Below the pieces are notes generated by a model. That model was not told where the DNA came from and did no database searches. It was given only the letters and a program-made list of their open reading frames with translations. This document shows, piece after piece, positions 8,424 through 15,253 of a stretch of 64,000 bases of DNA (the stretch's first letter is position 1; the number at the start of each line of letters is the position of its first letter). The stretch is from positions 1 through 64,000 of the forward strand of contig JAGBJT010000008.1 in NCBI GenBank assembly GCA_017934275.1, given 5' to 3'. A program made the position numbers and the translations under genes. This stretch comes from Cardiobacteriaceae bacterium. GTDB lineage: Bacteria; Pseudomonadota; Gammaproteobacteria; Cardiobacteriales; Cardiobacteriaceae.

Positions 8424-10130
8424 TCAGTGCTGAAATTTCTTTAACACATAAGACAAAACAGGGGAAGCAACTATTTCACGGTTATGCACGCTGCGGTATA
8501 GAGCGGCGATATCTTGTGCATTTCGTTTGATTTGCAAAAGAGTTGCTTCTTTGTGATAAAGGAAAAGAATTTGGTCGCCAACTTGCAAATTAGTTGTTGC
8601 TTTGGGGAGAATTACTTCGCTTTTATTGCGAATTAACATAATCGGCAAGGCATTTTTTAAGCTCTCCGCATTCTCATTTTTTGACCAAAGAGAGTGCATT
8701 CGCAAAATATGTCCGCTTTTGAGATATTCGACGACAGCGGGAGCGCGTTTTTCGTTAATTTTCAAAACATAGTGGCGGGGGATTTTATTGCCGCAAAGTT
8801 CCTCAATTTGTTTGAGCAAATTTTCTGCCCAATCTTCGCTTTGATGTAGAGATTTTTCGATAAAGCTATACAAAATCCCGCGTGCGATGCGGGGAAAAAT
8901 TTCGCTCACGATTAAATCTGCCTCTTCCAAAACCCAATCAAAACCCGCTAGTGAGAATAGTTTTTCGTTTGCGCTTTGGTTTTGCCGTCCTGCTGTGAAG
9001 ATGGTCGGGCGCATTTTTTTGGCAGTCATTGCAATGGTTAAGTTGTCGGCATCACTGTTATGCGCGGCGACAATTGCTACTGCTTGGTTTATTTTTGCCT
9101 CGCGGAGAGTTATTTCTTCCGTGCCTGTGCCGCTGATATGCGGTTTATTTTGTTCCTTTGCGCTGCGGTCGCTGACGATTACCGTATCAATTCCTTCAAA
9201 TTCCAGAAAGCGTTCCAAAGTAACACCGAGACTACCGTAACCGCAAATAATCCAAGTTCCAAGCGGTGGATTGATAGTTTCTTGATAATCCGAACCAGGA
9301 CGGGCGAGCAATTTATTGAGCAATTCATTTATATGCGGACGACGCAGACCGCGCGTAATCCTTTCGACAAAAATACGGTTAGAGTTGATAACCGTATCCG
9401 CACCGATAGCTTTAGCGCGAGAATGAGTTTTTTCGTTGCTGGTGCGGCAAATAATCTGAAAACGGTTACGGTCGCTAGATAGAAGTTTGGCAGAAAGAGC
9501 AATTTTGATATTCGCTTCATCGTTATCGGTAATCGCAACGATGGCACGGCAATGCGGTGAGCGTAAGCCCGCGCGGTGCAAAAGTTCGATATTTTCCGCT
9601 TCACCGCTAATCGCCAGCAAACTTTGTAATTCTGGTTCGAGAGCAATACGGTTAATTCTTTCCGCGTCTTTATCGATAACTACGCAGGAATATCCAGCAT
9701 CAACTAGCAGTTTCGCCAAGCGTTTTCCTGGCTCGCCGAAGCCGCAAATAATCACAAACCTTTTTTTCAATTGCGCGACATTGCGAGTAAAACGGTTTTC
9801 TTCCAAAGCTTGCTGGAAGACGCTATCACCGAGCAGAGCAATAATTTTCCCCGCTGCGTATAACCAAGCAGGGACGGTGTAATACACACTCAACGCCACC
9901 CAAACTCTTTGCCAATCGGAAAAATTAACGGGAATTTCACCGTAACCGATAGTTGTTGCGGTATAGCTAATCCAGTAGAAGGATTGAAAAATCGTCAATC
10001 TGGTGATTTCGCCGTTTTCATCAACGGTAGGAATTAAGTGCATTCCCAAAACCGCCACCGCATAGCAGAAAAGCAGCACGAGGGCAGGGCGGCGCATTTT
10101 GCGGAAAATGAGATAGACGACTTCATTCAT
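8424..10130 (-). CDS. Two-helix potassium channel with tandem RCK (TrkA-N/TrkA-C) domains
   Basis: A 568-aa ion channel. The first ~105 residues hold two membrane helices around a pore loop with the K+ selectivity filter TTIGYG at 59-64. The rest is cytoplasmic, with two Rossmann-type RCK modules: GFGEPGKRL near 130 and GYGSLGVTL near 298, the second followed by a TrkA-C-like domain. Both dinucleotide loops fit GxGxxG. Such channels respond to nucleotides or Ca2+. It lies 35 bases downstream of the DUF6394 gene on the same strand, so the two are likely one operon. Confidence 0.9.
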   Translation of the reverse strand: MNEVVYLIFRKMRRPALVLLFCYAVAVLGMHLIPTVDENGEITRLTIFQSFYWISYTATTIGYGEIPVNFSDWQRVWVALSVYYTVPAWLYAAGKIIALLGDSVFQQALEENRFTRNVAQLKKRFVIICGFGEPGKRLAKLLVDAGYSCVVIDKDAERINRIALEPELQSLLAISGEAENIELLHRAGLRSPHCRAIVAITDNDEANIKIALSAKLLSSDRNRFQIICRTSNEKTHSRAKAIGADTVINSNRIFVERITRGLRRPHINELLNKLLARPGSDYQETINPPLGTWIICGYGSLGVTLERFLEFEGIDTVIVSDRSAKEQNKPHISGTGTEEITLREAKINQAVAIVAAHNSDADNLTIAMTAKKMRPTIFTAGRQNQSANEKLFSLAGFDWVLEEADLIVSEIFPRIARGILYSFIEKSLHQSEDWAENLLKQIEELCGNKIPRHYVLKINEKRAPAVVEYLKSGHILRMHSLWSKNENAESLKNALPIMLIRNKSEVILPKATTNLQVGDQILFLYHKEATLLQIKRNAQDIAALYRSVHNREIVASPVLSYVLKKFQH

Positions 10131-10165
10131 TAATAAAAATCCAGATATTCGTAAAAAATTGCCGT

Positions 10166-10534
10166 TTATCGCTGCCCGAGAGCGTCAAAAATAGTGATTA
10201 CCACCGACACGGCATTGGCGACAAGTGCTCCTGCGCAAAAAGAAACGATGGTGGAAATATGCGAGCCGTCTAAATCGCCCGTGCTGAATGTCCAAGTAAA
10301 AATTGCGAGCAAAAAGTGCAAATTCGCCACCATACTTGCGGCAAGCAGCAAAACTCCGAGATAAGTGCGGTCGCCGAATTTCAAAATCATGCAAACGACA
10401 CTCACCAAAAATGCAAAGAACAATTCCAATTTACCGTGCTGGTCAGGATCGGCAATATCGCCGTAAACAAAAGAAAAATTTAAGGTAAAAGCAAGCAGAA
10501 TAAAAAAAGCAAACCACAATCGCTCGTTGAACAT
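10166..10534 (-). CDS. DUF6394-like small integral membrane protein
   Basis: A 122-aa protein with four predicted membrane helices and the block ELFFAFLVSVVCMILKFGDRT, which I associate with DUF6394. That family is, to my memory, often next to K+ channel genes. It precedes the channel gene in the same direction with a 35-base gap. A role as an accessory subunit or regulator of the channel is inference from position only. No catalytic residues are evident. Confidence 0.7.
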   Translation of the reverse strand: MFNERLWFAFFILLAFTLNFSFVYGDIADPDQHGKLELFFAFLVSVVCMILKFGDRTYLGVLLLAASMVANLHFLLAIFTWTFSTGDLDGSHISTIVSFCAGALVANAVSVVITIFDALGQR

Positions 10535-10569
10535 CGTTAATAACTCCGTATTTCGTTTTATTGATTCTA

Positions 10570-10687
10570 GGGCGCATCTAAAAATTCGTCATTCTGAACC
10601 GAAGGTGAAGAATCCTTATCAGTAGATCCTTCGCTATGCTCAGGATGACGGCGGTAAAAAACATTTTTTTAATTTTTGGATGCGCCC
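10570..10687. mobile_element. 118-bp MITE with 4-bp target-site duplication, copy A
   Basis: The terminal inverted repeats are GGGCGCATCTAAAAATT and AATTTTTGGATGCGCCC, and the element is flanked on both sides by TCTA (10566-10569 and 10688-10691). The core is the inverted repeat CGTCATTCTGAACCGAAGG / CCTTCGCT...CAGGATGACGG. It is about 97% identical to copy B at 23103. The right-hand TCTA contains the stop codon of nagA, so the insertion hit the last codon of that gene without changing its product. Confidence 0.88.
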
Positions 10688-10688
10688 T

Positions 10689-11831
10689 CTATTTAAGGCT
10701 ATGCGCTAAAAAATTCGTTACGAGCGAAAAATCAGCTTTATTTACCGCCACAATTTCATCAATCGGACGGTTAATGATTTCGGCAAGTTCGGGCATTTGT
10801 AAATATTCACTCGGCGTGCTTACTAGCATTTGTAAAACTTCTTCATTACTAAACCGCATTGCGTTACGGGCAATTTGCGCGCATTCGATTAGCGGAGTAT
10901 TCGCGCCCGCAAGATTTCCTTCCGCATTTACAAGTTTTTTTCCCGCTACTTTTACTTTTATCCCGAGTAAATCAAATTCTGAAATATCCGCGCCGAGAGG
11001 GCTCATCGCATCGGTTACCAGCATTAAACGCCTTGCGTCATAAACCTTCCCCGCGGCAAATAGCGAATAAACACTACTGTGAATACCGTCGGAAATAATC
11101 CCCGCAAATAAATCAAGAGCCGCGGCGGTCGCAAAAATACTCGGCTCACGGGCAGAAAAAGCAGGCATCGCGTTCATTAAATGAGTAATTCCCCGCAAGC
11201 CGTTTTCCTTGCCGCGGACGATATCTTCTGCTGTTGCGAGAGTATGTCCTGCATTGATTAACGGTGAAATGGAACTTAAACGGCGAATTTCCGTATTTGA
11301 AAAAAATTCGGGAGCGATGGTAAAAATTGATTTTTCAAGCGTATTGCGGTGTTTTTCAAGAAGCGTCCAATCATCGTTATTGATACGGCGGACAAATTCC
11401 TGACGATGCGTGCCGCGCTTTTGGGGATTGATAAAAGGTCCCTCGAAATGTGCGCCAAAAATACCGCGAATATTGTTTTTTTGGCAATCGGCAATGAGAG
11501 AGATGAATTTTTCTAATTTGCTCGCTTGGTCGGTAATAAAAGTCGGAAAAATTACCGCCGTGCCGAATTTTTTCTGCGCTTGCAAAATCTCGGCAATTTC
11601 ATCGGAATTATTTGCAGTATTTGCCAAAATTCCACCGCCACCGTTGATTTGCGTATCAATAAAACCAGGCGACAAAATCACATCAGGCAAATCAATAACG
11701 GAAAAATCAGGAGAAATTTCCTTTTCGTCGATTAGCGTGGTAAGGCGGTTTTCTTTAATTTCCACGCATTTGCCGTATTCAATTTTCCCAGAGCGAAAAA
11801 TGCCGCAAGGACGGTAAATTTTGCTTTGCAT
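10689..11831 (-). CDS. nagA: N-acetylglucosamine-6-phosphate deacetylase
   Basis: Removes the acetyl group from GlcNAc-6-P, feeding recycled peptidoglycan or chitin sugars toward glucosamine-6-P. The 380-aa length is typical. Family blocks seen: PGFIDTQINGGGG near 56 (where classic NagA has PGFIDxHxHG), the metal-binding HFEGPF near 130, NAGHT near 193, THLMNAM near 214, and the catalytic-aspartate block LVTDAMSPLGAD near 271. No nagB, nagE or regulator lies nearby. Its stop codon lies in the target duplication of the downstream MITE. Confidence 0.93.
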   Translation of the reverse strand: MQSKIYRPCGIFRSGKIEYGKCVEIKENRLTTLIDEKEISPDFSVIDLPDVILSPGFIDTQINGGGGILANTANNSDEIAEILQAQKKFGTAVIFPTFITDQASKLEKFISLIADCQKNNIRGIFGAHFEGPFINPQKRGTHRQEFVRRINNDDWTLLEKHRNTLEKSIFTIAPEFFSNTEIRRLSSISPLINAGHTLATAEDIVRGKENGLRGITHLMNAMPAFSAREPSIFATAAALDLFAGIISDGIHSSVYSLFAAGKVYDARRLMLVTDAMSPLGADISEFDLLGIKVKVAGKKLVNAEGNLAGANTPLIECAQIARNAMRFSNEEVLQMLVSTPSEYLQMPELAEIINRPIDEIVAVNKADFSLVTNFLAHSLK

Positions 11832-11859
11832 ACTTTTTCCTTAACCGTTAAACATAAAA

Positions 11860-11886
11860 AAAACGCCCCTGAAAATCAGGGGCGAA
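11860..11886 (-). terminator. Terminator after tRNA-Cys
   Basis: A perfect 9-bp GC-rich stem (CGCCCCTGA with TCAGGGGCG, loop AAA) reads on the minus strand into a run of eight T. It closes the tRNA-Gly/tRNA-Cys unit before nagA. Confidence 0.85.
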
Positions 11887-11909
11887 AAACTAACATAAGG
11901 AGATGAAAA

Positions 11910-11983
11910 TGGAGGCTGGGGTCGGAATTGAACCGGCGTCTACGGTTTTGCAAACCGCTGCATAACCACTTTGCTACCCAGCC
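11910..11983 (-). tRNA. tRNA-Cys (GCA)
   Basis: On the minus strand the gene begins GGCTGGG, pairs with CCCAGCC, and ends with an encoded CCA. The anticodon arm is GCGGT-TTGCAAA-ACCGT, giving anticodon GCA. The D-arm (GCAA..) is weak, as is common for tRNA-Cys. It lies about 65 bases downstream of tRNA-Gly with a terminator-like hairpin between. Confidence 0.95.
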
Positions 11984-12013
11984 GTAGCTTGTTATATGTA
12001 AAAAACTACAAAA

Positions 12014-12041
12014 AAATAAAACCGCTAAAAGCGGCTTTATT
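12014..12041 (-). terminator. Weak terminator between tRNA-Gly and tRNA-Cys
   Basis: A short hairpin (AGCGG/CCGCT with a 3-base loop, plus flanking A/T pairs) is followed on the minus strand by TTTTATTTTTTT. It may partly end tRNA-Gly transcripts or act as a processing site. Confidence 0.55.
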
Positions 12042-12049
12042 TGAGAATT

Positions 12050-12124
12050 TGGAGCGGGAAACGAGGCTCGAACTCGCGACCCCAACCTTGGCAAGGTTGT
12101 GCTCTACCACTGAGCTATTCCCGC
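12050..12124 (-). tRNA. tRNA-Gly (GCC)
   Basis: The minus-strand gene reads GCGGGAA...TTCCCGC with encoded CCA. The anticodon arm CAACC-TTGCCAA-GGTTG gives GCC, and the T-arm GCGAG-TTCGAGC-CTCGT is intact. Confidence 0.97.
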
Positions 12125-12137
12125 AAAAGAGCCGCGC

Positions 12138-12165
12138 ATTTTAGTGATAAAAAATTGTTCGTCAA
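12138..12165 (-). promoter_or_regulatory. tRNA-Gly promoter with GC-rich discriminator
   Basis: Reading the minus strand, a -35 box TTGACG, a 16-bp spacer and a -10 box TAAAAT are followed by GCGCGGC just before the tRNA. A GC-rich discriminator is typical of stringently controlled stable-RNA promoters. Confidence 0.75.
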
Positions 12166-12262
12166 GAAAAAAATCAAATTTCTCGGCAAAAAAAAATCTA
12201 CTTGCTTGAAAAATAAAGATTTTCATCTTCTCGTATTTATTCTTTTTTACAAAAACAACTTT

Positions 12263-12369
12263 TATAGTCGTTCCACTTCAAAATAATACTGCGTTAGCTT
12301 CGCTTCGCCGTATTAGGCATACTGTCTTCAGCTCGCTGCCTTGTCTTATTTTGAATTGAAACGACTATA
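12263..12369 (-). mobile_element. 107-bp TATAGTCG repeat element, copy 2 (inverted)
   Basis: Same family as 5283-5389 but in reverse orientation, bounded by TATAGTCGTT and AACGACTATA. It separates the tRNA-Gly promoter region from gloA. Only AT-rich sequence lies between 12166 and 12262. Confidence 0.85.
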
Positions 12370-12389
12370 TTTATTAAGGAAAAAAAATT

Positions 12390-12857
12390 ATGAAACGACC
12401 AAAATTTAGCTTTGCTCACACAATGTTGCGAGTAAAAGATTTAGAAAAATCATTGGATTTTTACTGCCGCATTCTTGGTATGCAGCTTGTCTGCCGTGAT
12501 GATTATCCAGAAGCTAAGTTTTCCCTGTGCTTTTTAAGCTTTGCCGACGAGCGAGAAATTCCAGAAAATCAAGAAGAAAAACGCCACTGGCTAGCAACAA
12601 CGCGGGGAATTTTGGAACTTACTCACAATTGGGGCACGGAAAATAATCCTGATTTTTTCTATGACACAGGTAACGGTAAAACTGGTGGATACGGTCATAT
12701 CGCGATTAGCGTTGATGATTTTGCGGCAGCAATCAGCTATTTAGATAAAGAAAATGTGCCATTCAAAAAGCGTCCCGAAGAAGGGAGAATGTCCGATATC
12801 GCTTTTATCCTCGACCCTGACGGATATTTCGTAGAAATAATCAAGCAGCACAAATAA
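12390..12857 (+). CDS. gloA: Lactoylglutathione lyase (glyoxalase I)
   Basis: Converts the methylglyoxal-glutathione hemithioacetal to S-lactoylglutathione. The 155-aa protein is a vicinal-oxygen-chelate fold with the four metal ligands in place: His in FAHTMLRV (about 10), Glu in ILELTHNWG (about 74), His in YGHIAIS (about 101) and Glu in YFVEII (about 149). It is longer than E. coli GloA (135 aa); the extra ~20 residues around 48-65 (ADEREIPENQEEK) match the longer, usually zinc-dependent class. The AAGGA site sits just inside the gap after repeat copy 2. Confidence 0.93.
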   Translation: MKRPKFSFAHTMLRVKDLEKSLDFYCRILGMQLVCRDDYPEAKFSLCFLSFADEREIPENQEEKRHWLATTRGILELTHNWGTENNPDFFYDTGNGKTGGYGHIAISVDDFAAAISYLDKENVPFKKRPEEGRMSDIAFILDPDGYFVEIIKQHK

Positions 12858-12881
12858 ACAGCAACATTTATTAGGAACAAA

Positions 12882-13259
12882 ATGCAAGCAAAAAATCACC
12901 GTATTGACCGCATCAATGCCGAATTGCGACGCGAATTACCGCAGGCAGCGGCAAAAATTATGGCGGGATATCCCAATATTTCCTTTGTATCTTTCACCGC
13001 AGTTGAAGTTACAAGAGATTTGTCATTTGCCAAAGTTTTTGTAACTCACATTCTTGGCGAAGAAAAAGAGCACGAAAAGTTAATTCAGGACTTAAATGCA
13101 AAAGCCGCACAATTTCGCCGTTATCTGGCAAGTGCGGTCAATTTGCGCAAGATGCCCGAAATTTCTTTTCATTACGACACATCAATTGATTACGGCAGAA
13201 AAATGGATTCCTTACTCCGCAACATTAGCGCTAAACGCAGCGAAGAAAACGATGTCTAA
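12882..13259 (+). CDS. rbfA: 30S ribosome-binding factor A
   Basis: A KH-fold maturation factor for the 30S subunit, acting on the 16S 5' helix during late assembly and cold adaptation. The 125-aa protein has the family start (RIDRINAELRRELPQAAAKIM) and the C-terminal RKMPEISFHYDTSIDYGRKMDSLL block. It overlaps truB by 8 bases (ATG 13252 before the rbfA stop), the usual infB-rbfA-truB ordering, but infB is not here: gloA lies directly upstream. Confidence 0.95.
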   Translation: MQAKNHRIDRINAELRRELPQAAAKIMAGYPNISFVSFTAVEVTRDLSFAKVFVTHILGEEKEHEKLIQDLNAKAAQFRRYLASAVNLRKMPEISFHYDTSIDYGRKMDSLLRNISAKRSEENDV

Positions 13260-14160
13260 ACGCGATGCTAGCGGTGTTTTGCTGCTTGATAAACCAGTTG
13301 CAATGACGAGTAACTCCGCTCTACAAAAGGCGAGATTTTTATTTCAAGCCGCAAAAGCTGGACACGGCGGCACGCTAGACCCGTTCGCGACGGGAGTTTT
13401 GCCGATTTTTTTCGGTGAGGCGGCGAAATTTGCCAATTATTTTCTGGACGCGGATAAGGAATACGAAGCACTTATTAAGTTCGGCGCAGAAACCGATTCT
13501 TGCGATTTAACGGGAAAAGTCATCAAAACCGCCGCAATTCCAGATTTAGCAACGATTGATTGGCAAAGGCTTGTGCGGGAAAAATTTACGGGAAAAATTT
13601 TGCAAATTCCGCCGATTTTTTCCGCCCTCAAAATTGACGGTCAGCGCGCTTATGAATTAGCAAGAAGCGGTAAAAATCCCGACATTGCAGCGCGAGAAAT
13701 TAGCATTTTTGATTTGCATATTTTGGAAATAGGGCGCGATTTTCTCGCTATCCGCGTGCTGTGCAGCAAGGGAACTTATATTCGTTCGCTTGCGCGAGAC
13801 ATCGGTTTGGCGATTGGAAGTTGTGCTTATTGCGAAAAATTGCGCCGCAGTGCAACTCTTGGTTTTAGTTTTCAAAATAGCCGTATTTGGCAGCTCGCAG
13901 AAATAGAAAAAATTGCAACAGAAAATTTCGCGGAAATAGATGCTTGTTTATTGAAAATCGATTTTTGCCTGCAACATTTGGATAAATATCAAGTCAGTAG
14001 CGAAAAAATAAAATTTATCCGTAACGGAAATGACATTGCGATTTTTGAAAATTTAAGCGAAAAACAATACCGTTTATACGATGAAGAGGGGGATTTTTTC
14101 GGCGTAGGAGAGTTAAAAAATAAGCGAATGTATCCACTGCGCCTTCTTAAAAACAAATAA
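13252..14160 (+). CDS. truB: tRNA pseudouridine-55 synthase
   Basis: Makes pseudouridine 55 in the T-loop of elongator tRNAs. Family blocks: GVLLLDKPVAMTSN near residue 7, GHGGTLDPFATGVLPI near 38 containing the catalytic Asp, and the YIRSLARDIG block near 181. I chose ATG 13252 (MSKRDASG, 302 aa), which overlaps the rbfA stop. The open frame extends upstream to 13096, but that part is rbfA read in another frame. The C-terminal region is PUA-like but divergent. Confidence 0.95.
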   Translation: MSKRDASGVLLLDKPVAMTSNSALQKARFLFQAAKAGHGGTLDPFATGVLPIFFGEAAKFANYFLDADKEYEALIKFGAETDSCDLTGKVIKTAAIPDLATIDWQRLVREKFTGKILQIPPIFSALKIDGQRAYELARSGKNPDIAAREISIFDLHILEIGRDFLAIRVLCSKGTYIRSLARDIGLAIGSCAYCEKLRRSATLGFSFQNSRIWQLAEIEKIATENFAEIDACLLKIDFCLQHLDKYQVSSEKIKFIRNGNDIAIFENLSEKQYRLYDEEGDFFGVGELKNKRMYPLRLLKNK

Positions 14161-14200
14161 TCTCTTACGGTAAAAATATTTAACTGTTGTGGAAATAAAA

Positions 14201-15253
14201 ATGCACTATTCAAAGTCTGATTTTTTTTATGACTTACCTGAAAATCAAATTGCCAGATTTCCAACCGAAAAAAGATCTGCTGCCAAATTGTTAATCTGCG
14301 ATTTAGTCGATGATAAATTAAATTTATCCGACACTGTTGTAGAAAATTTTTACAACTATTTGCGTCCAAATGACTTACTTATTTTTAATAATACAAAAGT
14401 AATACCAGCGAGAATTTTTGCACAAAAAGAAAGCGGCGGAAGGGTTGAAATATTAGTTGAAAGATATAGCGAAAACAATCCATTTGAAGTAAGTGCATTT
14501 TTGCGCGCATCAAAATCACCAAAAGCTGGCAGCAAAATTATTATCGATGCGGACGGAGAGCTGCATACAATCGAAGTTCTAGAACGAAATCAGCAAATTG
14601 CACGCTTAAAAGCGGATATTTCTTGGCGGGAAATTATGAATAAATACGGACAAATGCCGATACCGCCTTATTTAGAACGAAATGCCCAAGAATTTGATAA
14701 CGAGCGTTATCAAACCGTTTATGCCAAAAATGACGGTGCGGTTGCAGCTCCCACCGCGGGATTGCATTTCGATTTAGCACTTTTGGAAAAAATAAAAGCA
14801 ATGCAAATTGACAGAGCGGAAATCACTTTGCATATCGGTGCGGGAACATTTCAGCCCGTGCGAGAAGAGGATTTAACGCAGCATAAAATGCATTTTGAAT
14901 GGATTGAAGTCAATTACTCTGTGGTGGAAAAAATTAGACTATGCAAGCGAAAAAATGGTAGAGTTATTGCAATTGGAACCACCTCTTTACGGGCAATTGA
15001 AAGCGCAGCAAAAAATGGAAAAATAGCTGAATTTCAGGGGGATACGAATTTATTTATTACCCCAGGCTATCAATTTCAAGTGGTTGATGCTTTATTTACC
15101 AACTTTCATTTACCTGAATCAACTTTAATAATGCTAGTTTCCGCTTTTTTAGGTTTTAATAATACCAAAAAGGCATATCAATATGCGGTAGAAAATAATT
15201 ATCGATTTTTTAGTTACGGCGATGCGATGTTTATTCCAAAGCGCATCGATTAG
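14201..15253 (+). CDS. queA: S-adenosylmethionine:tRNA ribosyltransferase-isomerase
   Basis: Transfers and isomerises the ribosyl group of SAM to form epoxyqueuosine at tRNA position 34. The start is best placed at ATG 14201 (MHYSKSDFFYDLPENQIARFP), matching the family N-terminus; a GTG four codons upstream is possible. Conserved blocks include IFNNTKVIPARI near 62, APTAGLHFD near 186 and HIGAGTFQPV near 212. About 350 aa, as usual. tgt, often the next gene, is absent. The stop overlaps the convergent acyltransferase-like gene by 4 bases. Confidence 0.95.
   Translation: MHYSKSDFFYDLPENQIARFPTEKRSAAKLLICDLVDDKLNLSDTVVENFYNYLRPNDLLIFNNTKVIPARIFAQKESGGRVEILVERYSENNPFEVSAFLRASKSPKAGSKIIIDADGELHTIEVLERNQQIARLKADISWREIMNKYGQMPIPPYLERNAQEFDNERYQTVYAKNDGAVAAPTAGLHFDLALLEKIKAMQIDRAEITLHIGAGTFQPVREEDLTQHKMHFEWIEVNYSVVEKIRLCKRKNGRVIAIGTTSLRAIESAAKNGKIAEFQGDTNLFITPGYQFQVVDALFTNFHLPESTLIMLVSAFLGFNNTKKAYQYAVENNYRFFSYGDAMFIPKRID

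Noticed and set aside
9060-9482. Open frame on the + strand inside the K+ channel gene
   Set aside because: Fully covered by the conserved channel gene on the minus strand.
13130-13138. Pasteurellaceae uptake word AAGTGCGGT
   Set aside because: I found a single exact copy. A Pasteurellaceae genome would show dozens in 64 kb, so this is chance.
13096-13251. Extended N-terminus of truB
   Set aside because: The upstream part is rbfA read in another frame; the TruB family start matches ATG 13252.
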